Shown one piece after another: positions 44,625 through 57,330 of a stretch of DNA of 64,000 nucleotides. A program made the translations under genes and the position numbers. This DNA comes from Leuctra nigra. Taxonomy: Eukaryota; Arthropoda; Insecta; Plecoptera; Leuctridae. Below the pieces are notes generated by a model that was not told the origin of the DNA, made no database searches, and saw nothing but the letters and a program-made list of their open reading frames with translations. Position 1 is the stretch's first letter, and every line of letters begins with the position of its first letter. The DNA lies in the NCBI GenBank assembly GCA_934045905.1, contig OW203765.1:25447151-25511150 (forward strand), written 5' to 3'.

Positions 44625-47600
44625 ATGGTGTCCCGGCTGGACCGGTTGTTTGTGTTACTGGAGACTGGATCGTCGGCGGTTACGCGACGCGCTGCCGCCC
44701 GACAGTTGGGAGAGATTCAACGACTGCATCCTAATGAACTGCATCATTTGCTGTCGCGTATCACTACCTATCTGCACAGGTATGCTGGCTCAAACTCATT
44801 ACAATTAGTAATTACTTATTCGGAAAGTAAGTAGGTACCTAACCTTTATACCTAGATATTTTAAGAATGCACAGACTGTACTACCCAATTAGTAATTTGC
44901 TGCTAGCTGCTTGGTGCTACAAACTTACACTCAACAATTAATTTGTCTATGGTCCGTGTCACACGGAGTTGTCTGCTAAGATATTTTGAATACCCCTTGT
45001 CGGAGAGAGAGGGTTGGTCTCGGAAGACTGCGCGATCGCTCACAGCGACTGAGGGATGGACAAAACACCGGTTATTTGCAACATTAGGGGTCAAGTCTGG
45101 CGGACAACTCCGTGTGACACGGACCATACACTGGTATCTTCTAACTTTTAACTTCAGTCCTACCTACTTTGTAGGCTACCTATTTAAGTTTTGTTTACAA
45201 GTTACTGGCCTACTGACTGTAAGTTACTGGAAGCAGTGAAGAGATGGATGTACAGTGAGATTCAGAAGAAAGCGGTCGTAGTGCTCCTGTGCCAGGCAGT
45301 GTGCACAGGGGCACTTCGACCGCTTTCTTCTGAATCTCACTGTACATATGGAAGATCAACGACTCGATTGTTGAATACAGACCAATTGTGTAATCTATTA
45401 TTATTAGGCATAGTTGTAATTATTAATGTAACTAGTGATATGAATTGAGAAAAGATACAAAAAAAAGACTGTTTGGACACTTCTAAATTTTTCAAGGAAA
45501 CTCGACCCATTTGAAGTGATAGGTAATGCTGACAAATTTACCTTTAGATTTTAAAGTGAAAATGATACTAGCCTAGCTCATTCCACCTCCTTGGTCTCCC
45601 TACAGCTCGGCATGGGAGACTCGCATCGCGGCCGGCCAGGCTGTCGAGGCTGTGATCGGAAACATGCCCCAGTGGGACCCGCCCGACGACGCCGGCGTCA
45701 AGACGGAGACGCCAGGCATGGCGCAGGCAGGACGGATGACTTTCCAAGACTTTGACATGAATCTCGTGCTGGCCAATGGCAAGCACCTCATGGGATCGGA
45801 GGGTTCGGAGTACGATGTGCAGGAGGAGGTCATGGGTGAGTGAGATGTCATTCAGATCATAATGTTCCTTACCCACTAGCCAGATGCTTGCTTTAGTTGA
45901 CTAGCTCGTACTGTTGCCGTGGTAAGCGAGTAGGTACCTATATAGGAGGTTTAGCCGCAATAACATTTCTCTTCATATCTCTTCTGGAAACCACGTCTCT
46001 ATAAGATACGGACATGCTTTACTAAATGAAGTCATTTTTATGTCAAATTATGATCAATGCAAACTTATAGGTAGGTACCTACTTAGGTAGGTATGTACAA
46101 AACAGGTATTCTTTTTAACAAGCTTACAATTATACTCTGTTTTAATATTTTAAATGTATACATTTTCACACCGTGTACATTACTATGCCATTTATAATCT
46201 GTACTTTCTTTATGTTCATGCCAAGTTGGGATGAAGGTGGAAGTATTCTGTTTATTTAGGTCTATATTTTTTTGGCAGGACATTATTTTTATCTAGGTTT
46301 ATGAGAAAATGTGTATTTTGTTTGTTTTGTCTTTTATTTTCATAGAAATGGGATTTTTCTTGAAAAATAAATCTTCTGCTAGACGTTTTTGGTAAAATGG
46401 GGAAAAATGTTTTGTAAGTGACTAGATATATTTTCAACATAGTCAATATTCTTTATCTTTTTTTATTGGTTTTTTACATGGATACATTTTATACACTAAA
46501 AATAAACTGGAGCCCCACAAAGCCACGTAATGGCTTGACTGCGGGGCAGAAATCATATTTAAAAAAAAAAAAAAATCACATCACAAACTCTTCAAATAAT
46601 AATAACAATAGGTGCACAATAAATAATACTTAATAGATACTCCTTCCAATACTCATTCCAGGGACAATGATTTAAGCTGAGTTTGCCCTTGTGTTAGCGT
46701 GAACCCCTGTATTCTCATAAACATTTTTATTCTCACCCTGTAAAACACAGACTTTTTTTAATCTGAAATGTCACATAAGACAAAATTTCAGTTGGCTAAT
46801 TCCTAAAACAAAACTTTCCGCTGGATAGAATTCAAATTTGTGATTATGCAATTTAGGGTTTGCTTGCGCACATTAACAAGAGAGTAGGTAGAATAGACGT
46901 GCATGATAATTTTTACAATGGAGCTTTTATCTGAGTGGAACTGTGCTTAGGTACTCATCAAGGATTAAATAAACAAACACCACTAACAGTGGACTGTAAT
47001 ACACTTTGAATGCACTGAGTGGTGGATATAAGCAATTACGTACGTGCTATGGAATAAAATAGAGGTAGGTAGTAGGTACTACTGTACATTAATACTAAAA
47101 AATAATCTATTTTACAATTGTCCTTTTTCCACTAAGTCGGGCGCTTAGAAATGTCCATATTTTGCAGAAATGTCTGAATTGGAAATATATCCAGGAAATA
47201 AAAAAAAAATCCTAATTTTAATTCCTAATTTTAAGTAAAAGTAGGAGGTATAATTATTTTTTTACTTTGTTAATTTTTTGGTATAAGCTTTGGTATTATC
47301 ATAGTAAATAAGAAATTGAAGTCGATTATCAGGGCCAGTTGTTTATGGTTTCCACGATAAACGTGAAATGTTTAGAAACATGTATTTTCTGTCATATCTT
47401 TAAGTTTCATACACTCCTGATTCCAAATGTATGTATCTTTTTCTCGCGAATTTTCGCGAAATTTGTGTTTTGACGCGATATTGACGAATCCTCGCATTTC
47501 ACGCGATTTTGTTCCAAACCTACGTGTTTTGCAACATTTCCCGATTCCGAGTATATATTTTACGAAAATTTCCTCGATCTGTGTCTAAAGTACCACGAAA

Positions 47601-50600
47601 TAGAAAGATTCACACTGTTTTCTTCGTAAGTCAGCTGTCAATGTTAGCCAAAGAGTGTATGGGGGTGCCAGCTGATTGGCTGCTGAGCATGGAATGACGC
47701 ATCTACATGACCTTGAACAGTGGTGCGCATGCTCACGCGCTGAGTCTCGCTATTGAGAGGTCGCTCGCGCGTTATATTTCACACTTATTCTTACAGAAAT
47801 CATTTTTTTCCCATTTCACCACCAATCGCGAAAATTAACATAATTATCACCACCAATTCACCACTTTCAGAATGTTGAAAACGAATTTTGGCTTTGTTTA
47901 TCACCACAAACAACTGGCTCTGTCGATTATCAATGACGCTGCGTTGTGCTGACAAGTGACACTGTATTCAGACGCGATCGACTTGCGAGCCAAGATGGCG
48001 CTGCAGCGGCAGCAGCTGAATGCCAAGCTGGGATTGGACACCGCCGCCAAGATAGGCGTCGACATGTCGGAGATATTCTCCAGCGAGGACCTGAAGCAGT
48101 CGCAGGAGACCCAAGCGGCGACCAATGAGAACGCGGGCAAGGTGAGACTCTTTGTTGTAAAGACGTACAGTCAATTTCACAGCCAGCGTATTAGGCCACG
48201 TTTGGCGAAATCCATCAAAACTCCTCGTTTTTAGCATCCCTTCCATTGTATTCGGTAGTTACCTTCCCCACTCCACTTTTCTGAGGGAAGTACCTACAAA
48301 ATGGAATGCACTCACATTGAAAACTACTATATACATCTGTGTATGTATACATCTGTGGATTAATTGCACTTTTAAAACAAGTGTTTTATGAACTCCTTAG
48401 TTCTCTCAACCTGGAGTCTGGAACTAATAATAGAGATGATTCTAACAATGGAAATGGTTCTGGACTCCATTTTGAGCTAACTCAGGTGTTTGTAAAATAA
48501 CGGTTTTATAATAAAATCCTGCTTAGCAGTAAGCATTTTGAGACTTGTCTAGGTAGTCTTGAACATTTGGAGAAGGAATGCAAACCGCTCTGATTTGATT
48601 TTAGATACTCAACACTTTTGGAATGGAAATGATATAGTATTCAAATTTGTTTGGGTCCTAAAGATATTTTTTCCATTACTAATCAAAATGTTGATTTGAT
48701 TACTGTTTTCATTGTGAAAGTCTCAACCTTTGCGCTATGGCTAAATTTCTCTTTTTGCGTGGCTCAGGCTCATGAATTCTTTTACAGAGTTCTTTTTTCT
48801 GGCACGTGGCTGGTCGGTAGTAATAATTTACACATACCTTGCTATCTGCGTCATAAATTACCGAGTTAACAAAATTAATGATAAAATTATCAGGTAGGTA
48901 TTTCATAACTTCCAACCAGGCGTTATCAGTAATGAGTAAATCACCATAAGACTGTCCAAACTGGCTTTCAAGTTACATACGAGCATTTTTTAAACAAAAT
49001 AACATGGACTTAAGAGTCCTGGGGGGTTATTCTAAATTCCCTTGTCGTCTCGTTTCACGTGATACGGGCTCACTGCACACTGGAGTGCTATCTATGTAAC
49101 ATGGTAGTGACGTCGTATCAATTGATACGAGACGACAAGGGAATTTAGAATCACCCTCCAGGGGTGCGATCACATAAAATGATAACTTCCTTGTCACGGT
49201 GACAAGTCCCTAGAAGGCCGTGAATAGCATTGAGTGAGAAGCTTGTCACCGTGATAAGGAAGTTATCATTTTATTTGATGTAATCCCACCCCTGGGGACC
49301 GCTGTGAAAACTGACGGCTAATTTTTTTATACGAAAATTTAGAGGATACTTGCTATTATTTTAAATAAATATATTTAAATTGGTTAATTTAAGCATATTA
49401 TATTTATATTTGAATACTCTATGGATACATTAATCATAGGAAAATATATATCATGAAAAATAGCATGAATGCTTCCATGCATGGCATTTGAATTATGCGT
49501 ATTTTCCAATGCATTTAGCATTGGGAAACATTTTATTCCAAAACTTTGAAGCCCTGCTGTTCGTCACATGATTTTTTTTTAGATTTGCAGCATTGTCTGT
49601 CAGTGAGTTCAGTGTCTAACTTGAATGTACGTACTGAGAAGGAAAAAGCCTAGTGCTGCTTTCCTTAAAGAAACAAGAGAATTGGCAAGGCTGGGGTCTA
49701 CCTCAGGTGACTTCTCGTGGGTTAAATACACGTGAATAGCAATTTTATAAAATATCTGCACCGCTGCATGACCTATAAATTGCAGATAACGTAGGTAATT
49801 GAGCAGTAATGTACTTAGAAGCTTGGCTGCTACTTTAATTATATACATGAACAGATAAAACTAAATTACACGATAGGTAAATGATAAACAATTGTTTGCG
49901 GTGTCTGTTGAGAAATATTGCAGTTTACCAAGCTGCAATGCTTTGGTAGAATGTGCATGCAAGTCATAATCGGACATTAAAACTCTTTAATCTCCAACTA
50001 TAAACCTACGCCTTATTTTTATGCCTTATTTTTATTATTTACCTACACATTCCATAGGTACAATGAAATTTAGTCAAAATAATAATGCATACTTGCCAGA
50101 TCTAGCTAGATAGATAGATAATAGATCACTTGATAAGCCAATTGAATTCCAAGGCTTCATTCAAAATGCGGTTTCATTGGCTAGAACTGAAATTGTCCAA
50201 TTTGAATAGCATAGTACTGACGGGATTTAGCCATGTCAATAACGGAAAATCAAGACAATGCCAACAATAATTCAATTTTTCAAATCGAATTGAAATTTAA
50301 TGTCAAGTCCCACACTAAAATGAACACATCTAAATCAATTGTTGTCACTCATTAGTCATTGTGTAAAAGTGGGATGCACCGAACCATTAACCATTTAACG
50401 AGTATGCCTCTTACAAACCATAAAAAAAAAATTTTTTTTTGCAATTTTTTTTAATCTTAAAAATTTGCACAATAATTGATAGCCCTATATTCTCATCATA
50501 CAAAAATCTTCGTCCTAACTCATCCCAAAAAAGGTTTTTCCTCTACCTACCAACAAATGAACTCACTCGTTAAAGGATTTAAACCGGTACGCACAGCTCT

Positions 50601-53600
50601 CATGAAAGGTCTAATGGTCTAACCTGCTTGTCGCAGCAACCGGTGTGCGAGGTGTTGAAGTTGGCCGCGTCGCCGGCGATGAGCAGTCGCGAGATGAACC
50701 GAGCGAGGCGCAAGGCGCGCCAAGCTGTCGCCAAGCAGCGCTCCAGGGACAACCTGGACGAGGGCGAGGAGCAGGACAGGAAGAAGGTGAAGCTGGAGGA
50801 GGGAGTGAAGCAGGAGGAAGCGGAGGAGATTCCAGACAACGTGGCAGCGTTCACTGAGGTAGGGTTCTCTCCAAAACATATCTCAATTTAAAAAATTTGT
50901 CTCGAATTACTTTGTTTTTGTGTATTTTTTGCAATACAGATGAAGTAACCAATTGGGCAATTTTTCCACAAATATTCATACCATCCTGTTCTACTGCCTA
51001 TTGATTTCTAGCAAAATCATCTTCTTGATTTAACCAGGAAACTTTATAGTGTAGGAAACTACACTCTGTTTTGCTGATCGATAATCTAAAAGTAGTGTCC
51101 AGTATTAACTTATTTCCACATGTTTCCAAGGTTAGCTTATCAATAAGTCCACTGATCATTTTCCTAGTTCCTAATTCATTTTTGATGAAGCTAAACCTAA
51201 AAAAGACCGGTAATAATAATCTAGATTTGCTTGTTTTTATGGAATTTATGGGATATTGTTGTAACAATAAAATAACCTTCCTATATAACTTTATAGCTCA
51301 CCTACAATAAGAGCTCGAAATTAAAATCATGTGATTAGCAATAAAATATTATAGCTGCAATAAAAGTTAAGGTAATTACTAGAAAAGCGCTCTGTGTAAC
51401 GTTGTAGGGTTGAGTGTTGTAGAGTGAGCACCGATACGTGTAACATCTCATACCAAACACAATCCACTCAATCAATGATAACTGCTGCATTATTTCTGAT
51501 TTTCTTTTCCAACTTGACAATTTCCATAGACTGGACTAATGAATAACAGATCCATGTGCTGTGATTTTATTACTTTCCGATAAATCTCCTATGACAGCTC
51601 TTTCGAAACTCTTAAAATGGCAACAAGTCTGTAAATTAGCTGAAAATGTGTAAAGTATGAGGTAATGTTGGCCATGATCATCATGCACAAATTGAACATA
51701 ATCGGAACATATTGATTTTCGACCAATCGGTAGAGCCAGTTTTAAATGGTGATTTTATTTCTTAAAATTCGTTTTTAAAATCATCAATTTCGTTTTTTGT
51801 GTTTTTTCTGGAAGAGGGATTTCGCGATTTTGTGGTGATATTAAATTGGTTATAAAACACATTGTAATAGCCCCCAGAAACCATAATTTGATGAAAAACA
51901 TGTATGCCACTTTGGAGGAGGGATTGGAATGGATTGGTCATGCACTATTAGCACTGAAATAGGCTTGTCTAGAATGGCGTCTTTAATGCTCTGTACTGTC
52001 TTTTCCCCAACCCACATTATCTCTGTATAGATGATACATATTTAAAATTTCATGACGCAAAATGTATAGTTTGACAAGATATTTTCTTTCCCAATCCAAC
52101 CATTTTCAGTGCAGTAATTGTTCCAAAATATCCTTCTGTGTAAGTAGACTATTGATAAATAGTTGCGACTGGTTGAGGGTGGAAAGGGGGTTGGGAAAAC
52201 CGGTCGACCTTGAACAGATGGGGGCGCAAAACAAAGCAGCCTGGAGGCATCATCAACTGGTTAGACTGGTCTGGTTCACTTTGATGGTGGGTAGCAAAGT
52301 GTCTGGCGAGGGGGAGGGGGTTGAGTGAGTAGCACATGGAAAGAAACTGGTTTCGTTTGTTGTTGTGTGACCTGTTGGGGGGATAAAAGCAGTAATTTTA
52401 ATAGAAACCCTTTATTTCGTGGTCATTTCGCGGAAAATGTTGAATATCGCGATCAGGGTTGGATTTCGTTTTTATTCGCGATGTAAAAATGGTAGATTTG
52501 GGATCTATACACAATGAAATGGATTTTAGTAGAAAAAAATAGTGCAATCAGAACAATTCGCGAATTCGCGCATCACCATTTAAAACTGGCTCTACCAATC
52601 GGAAGTTTGTAAAGTTTTAATCAATTGGACGATATGGCTGAAGTTTGCAATAGTTGTTAAAACGTTGGTCTCAAAATTGCAAAATGTCAAAGTTTTAAAC
52701 AATGAAACGCAAACGGTTTCAAAATGTGTATTCTCAAGAATTGGCCTCCTAATGGTTCTGATACCTAAAAATATTCAGCTAGTTTCTTTTTCCCTATATA
52801 ATTATCTATGCTTCACTATCACATAGACACATAGATATCTGAAGGTAGTGAAAGCTCGTGTGATTTTGATGCTCTTTGCAACACTATTTTGGATACAATT
52901 GGAGACGAATTGGTTTGACAAAATGATTTGAAATTTTAATCATGATTAAATTTAAGTACAAACTTATGGTTATCACTTGGTACATTTTTCATTTTATTGT
53001 TTTGTTAATTAGTAATAATTAGTTGATTTTTGGTGAAAAATTAGCTATTTTCTTGTCTCGCTGGGTGCCGTATAAAATTTAATTTAAAAAATGTGCGAAG
53101 TAATAACCGTAAGTTCATCCTGGAACAACACACTTGTAAAATTTGAGATCAATTGGTTAACGGGTTCGGCCTCCAATTGTATCCGAAATTTCCTAGGTAC
53201 AGTGTACACCCACTTTTGAAACACATTTTCTCTCTCAATTTCCTCCAACGGCCGAGCGTTTGAATCACAATTGTGTGACATTCGAATCAATGCAGTTCGT
53301 AGTTCCAGGACTATGTTTTTCTTTTACCTTTTTCGAACTTTCCAAATCGAAATTAATTTGTAAATTTACCTTAAGTCAATATTATCATCCTTTTAATAAT
53401 AATGAAAAATATCGTATTCAAATAGCACAAGTCAATTACATTGCACGTGCTTGTTAATCATATCCAGTTAACCATACAATTAACTATTGATTACCATAGT
53501 CGGCCGGGAATTGATAATATTATCAGCGTAAACAAAAAGCATAGGTACCTAGAAAGGAAGGGAGATAAAAAAGACATTAATTATTGCGTTAGAAATGGAA

Positions 53601-56600
53601 AGTAAGTACGTAATAACTAACAATACTGCGTGTAACCTACTAAGTTATCACTGGCCAGGATAAGGATAATGAAGCAACTCATCCAGGACAACGACATGCA
53701 AATGATTGTGAGTTGTGACCCACGGCTTTTAAACTTATAATAAACTTAATATATAGACCATCAATATCCCTATTTTTAGTATGTCTTTTTTTTGTCTGGG
53801 GTTTAACGTCGCACTGTTCTGCAGCGAGGCTAATGGCGACGGATGAATGATTATGATGATGATTGGGAGATGATGGTGAAGAGTAGGTAAGGATGGAAGG
53901 TGGGAAGGAGGTGGTCGTGGCCTATTAGTAGGGTACCTTCCCAGCATTTGCCTTTCGACTGAGGGAAAACCACGAAAAAACTCCAGTCAGGAAGGACGGC
54001 CGCGGGAATCGAACCCGGGCCTCCGGAATACAAGTTCAGAGCGTTACCACTCACCCAACCGGTATTGTGCAATGGGGAATAGGTGAATGTTGAAATTATA
54101 TTTTGTTTATATACAGAATAGCCTCAAAGAGCAATTTGAAATTGTATTATATTTTTGAATTCATATATTTCCCATAATTATAATTTATTTGTTTTCGACA
54201 TTTCACTTCTCTGCAAAAACAAGCTGTACGTCACACGCCGTGTTCCCTGTGTTACGGGATGCATAGACCAGCTCTGGCTAACAGTATCCATACGGCCCGA
54301 CTCGGCGTGTGACATCAAATTGTGTTTCATGGACAGCTACAATCTACCAAGCTTTGTAAATTCGTTCCTTGAAAACTATTCATCACACAACAAAAATAAT
54401 ACCACATCTTTCTTCAACAACATCTCAACTTTCATAAAATATTTATTATTCTAAAATCTAAACCTCACTTCACTTGACCCTATTCTGCACTAGGTACTCT
54501 TTATTTTAAAATCAATATACCTAGTTTTGCAAAATATTTTAATATTTGTTTACATTTATTATATTTGTTTGTTAAATTGACAGTTCATGTTATTACTTAT
54601 TTTGCAATTGATTATTTTACACTATTTTTATCTTTTTGTGACTAGTATGCAAATTACAATTACGTAGTGACTTGGACAAATAAAATATTATCGGTTAACA
54701 AATTTGAATGACTGCTGGTCATGTTCCGTAACAATCAATGCCTGCTATTGTCATTGAAATGTAAGGTCATCTACTAGAGTGAGACATGGAGATCGCTTGG
54801 ACTGACTTCTGATGGAGCCATCTAATATTTTTTAGTCAATCAGATTTATGATCATTTTAATTGTGCCAAGTGTACATTTTTTGTAATACTTAGCTATTAA
54901 CACATTATTACAGGAGCTAAATTTCATTATGAGCTTTATTTTCTAAAACCAACTGCCAATTTAATGCAAAAAATGCATCTGGAAATATTGAAAGGCCCTT
55001 CTGTAACGTGTGTGTCCTGTCCAGGGTGTTGATTGGCCGCTGGAGTCGTTCTGCGACCGGCTTTGCACCGACCTGTTCAGCGCCAGCTGGGAGACGCGCC
55101 ACGGCTGCGCGACGGCGCTGCGCGAGGTGGTGCGGCTGCACGGAGCCGGCGCGGGGAAGCCTGCGCACGCCAGCTACGCCGACATGGACCGACTGCACCT
55201 GGCGTGGCTCGAGGACGTCGCGCTGCGTCTGTTGTGCGTCCTCGCGCTGGACAGGTTCGGCGACTTCGTCTCGGACCAGGTGGTGGCGCCTGTCAGAGAG
55301 ACATGTGCGCAGGCGCTGGGTGAGTTTCTGATTGCTTCCATCTAGACCGAATAATAATTTTAAAGCGACACTTCTGGTTTAAAAAATGGCAAGTGAAAAC
55401 AATGACGCCTATTTATGTTCTTCTGAATGTATTTATGGATTAAAAAGTATGAAATGAAAGTAAGGTCGGAGACAGGCAAAGATGAACCCAGTTTAACATG
55501 GTTAGGTATAGGGCGGCCCATGCTAGAGCGGGTTCATCTTTCCCTTTCACCGACCGCAGGTGGTATTTGTACAAAAATAAATAGCACAATGATATCTATC
55601 ATTTATTACATTTGCCTGAATCTATATCTTAACTTCAAGTAAACTTAGTTACCTTATTCTTCACATTTCTTCGGCCAATTACCTAGATTAAATGTTACAA
55701 GTACATTTTTCTTTGTACTACCTACAATTTAAAATATATGAGGAGTCATTCTGTAAATGTATATGACCAATTCCTCCTCCTTCATGGTGCAAAATCTTAT
55801 TTAGTACTGACAGTTAATCAAATTATTAGCCAACAAGTTGATCTAGGCAATGATCAAGGTGTAATTGGCTGACAGCTGACGACGCAGTCTTGTCTCAACG
55901 TGTGATTGATTGACAGGGTCGGTGCTGAACCTGATGTCGGAGGAGGGAGTGCAGGGAGTGCTGAGAGTCCTGCTCCAACTCCTGGAGCAGAAGGAGTGGG
56001 AGGCTCGGCACGGGGGTCTTCTCGGCATCAAATACCTCCTAGCAGTCAAGCAGGTGGGTAACAGGCGGTGTAAACAGAGTCATACTAAATAGTTATGAGG
56101 AAGGTATCATTTATGTAAACTTTGCAAAAATGAAAAAAGTAATATTTTCTCTTTTTGGATTTTTGGATTTTATTTTTTAATGTGATTTGTTTTTGAAAGC
56201 TAATTAATGTTACAGATTTGTAATTATATTTGTCTAAAAATTTAGGAAATCAGCCATATAGGTCTTTAGGTACATATTCATAGTAGAATATTAGGCATTT
56301 TGGTGTTTGCTAAAATTTCAATGATTGCAGAAAAGTTATATTTGAAGATGAAAATTAGTAAATTTGAATTTATTTTTTATTTTTGTTGCCCATCTAGTAT
56401 CTAGGACACCTGTGCGAATGCACTTTTTATTTTTCTTAATGAAAATTTTAGTTTGACGTTGACATTGTACACTATGTAATGGAAACAAGAATATTTTAAC
56501 CTTTTTGTGACACATCCCTCAAGTTGAAATTACTATAGTAAGTTGCTTGAAATTCACCCTTACAGTGTAATTGTCAATGGGCACCGAGAGTTCATACCCC

Positions 56601-57330
56601 CAGCGCCACGAGTGAAAGAAATAAGCAACATTTGTGGTAATGATCTTTAACTGTTTCATTTCTCATTGGCCGTGACCTAGCAACCGATCAAATATCAACA
56701 AATGTACTCAAAAGATTTCGGAATCAGAACCAAGTCGCGCAAATTACTATTGTGATCAGATTCAGTGAAATTGGGAACACTAAATATTATTAATATTTTG
56801 TAGGCGAATAAACATTAGATAAACTTGTGTAAATTTTAAGGAGTGATAATGCTTAATATGTGCAGCAACATAACGTATAACTGCAGCGACTTGGACGCCT
56901 TGCCAAAGGTAAGCTTCCTTCCCACAGCTTAGGTGGCTCTGTATGTATTTTTTGCAGCGCTATCTGTAGTCTAAACACGCTGCCTATTGCCATAATGGTT
57001 CAAGAACTACATCCACTAGACCCTTCTGCATCATCAGCTTGGACGTGACTTCCGACCTTGTTACAGGAGTGCGTGAGCACGCTGCTGCCGGCCGTGTTTC
57101 CGCACGTCCTCGCCGCACTGTCGGACCCGATGGACGACGTCGGCGCGGGTGGCGGCCTCGGCGCTGATCCCCGTGGCGCCGCACGTGGGCCGCTGCCTGC
57201 CGCTGCAGGTGGCGCCGACCGTGCAGCGGCTCTGGGACCTCCTGCTCGACCAGGACGAGCTGGCCGCCGCCTGCAACAGCTTCATGAGTCTCCTCGCGGC
57301 CATCCTCATCGACAACGGCACCACGCTGGG
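44625..57330 (+). CDS. BTAF1: BTAF1/Mot1 (TAF172), exons 1-7, incomplete
   Basis: This is the N-terminal HEAT-repeat part of the Swi2/Snf2-family ATPase that binds TBP and strips it from DNA. Exons are 44625-44779, 45606-45835, 47972-48141, 50637-50858, 55025-55319, 55917-56053 and 57067-57330. Markers in order: [15 protein letters not shown] and [34 protein letters not shown] with [25 protein letters not shown]; an acidic/basic linker with [74 protein letters not shown]; and [12 protein letters not shown]. In exon 7 the frame shifts by one base near 57147-57149 (extra G in GGG), after which [12 protein letters not shown] continues the HEAT repeats. ATG 44625 matches the family start; upstream codons in frame lack an ATG. 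The remaining HEAT repeats and ATPase exons must lie beyond the window. Exons are far more GC-rich than introns. Confidence 0.92.
44948..45128. mobile_element. 181-bp MITE with TATGGTCCGTGTCACACGGA ends
   Basis: The terminal inverted repeat TATGGTCCGTGTCACACGGA continues through GTTGTC at both ends. The interior has a TCGGAGAGAGAGGGTTGG-like stretch. It is in BTAF1 intron 1. Confidence 0.82.
45248..45347. repeat. Near-perfect 100-bp hairpin
   Basis: Arms of about 45 bp beginning ATGTACAGTGAGATTCAGAA are complementary with only about two mismatches around an 8-10 base loop. It is in BTAF1 intron 1. Confidence 0.82.
47330..47922. mobile_element. Non-autonomous hAT-like element, TSD TCGATTAT
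   Basis: The 593-bp element has ends CAGGGCCAGTTGTTT and the complement of CAGAGCCAGTTGTTT. Perfect octamers TCGATTAT flank it at 47322-47329 and 47923-47930. It contains TTCGCGAA-type motifs. It ends 49 bp before BTAF1 exon 3, close to where the branch point of that intron should be. Confidence 0.9.
49018..49162. mobile_element. MITE family 'TATTCTAAATTCCC', copy 2
   Basis: The 145-bp palindrome is nearly identical to the core at 27346-27488, including the GTGATACGGGCTCACTGCAC interior. It is joined directly to the next element, sharing CCAGG. Confidence 0.85.
49159..49294. mobile_element. MITE with ATAAAATGATAACTTCCTTG arms
   Basis: The 136-bp palindrome has ends CCAGGGGTG and arms ACATAAAATGATAACTTCCT and TTGTCACGGTGACAAG. 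A second copy starts at about 63932 and is cut by the window end. It is in BTAF1 intron 3. Confidence 0.82.
51370..51560. repeat. Dispersed repeat with 'GCGCTCTGTGTAACGTTG' core
   Basis: GCGCTCTGTGTAACGTTG followed by GTGAGCACCGATACGTGTAA matches the blocks at 7930 and 36925. Boundaries unknown. Confidence 0.45.
51731..52594. mobile_element. Non-autonomous hAT-like element, TSD CCAATCGG
   Basis: The 864-bp element has ends TAGAGCCAGTTTTAAATGG and exact complement. Perfect octamers CCAATCGG flank it (51723-51730, 52595-52602). The ends resemble those of the element at 47330, so the two belong to one family. It is in BTAF1 intron 4; ORFs inside are not supported. Confidence 0.9.
53788..54068 (-). 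mobile_element. tRNA-derived SINE
   Basis: On the minus strand a tRNA-like head carries a B-box-like GGGTTCGATTCCC (complement at about 54001-54020) and an A-box region near 54050. It is followed by a conserved body with GACTGGAGTTTTTTCGTGG and TCAGTCGAAAGGCAAATGCT, then GGCCACGACCACCTCCTTCC. Similar tRNA-SINE bodies are known from several insect orders. It ends in a T/A-rich tail near 53780. It is in BTAF1 intron 4. Confidence 0.75.
55463..55557. mobile_element. Copy of the GGTCGG..CCGACC MITE
   Basis: GGTCGGAGACAGGCAAAGAT and the end complement enclose GGGCGGCCCATGC. This is the same family as 5409-5500. It is in BTAF1 intron 5. Confidence 0.75.
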
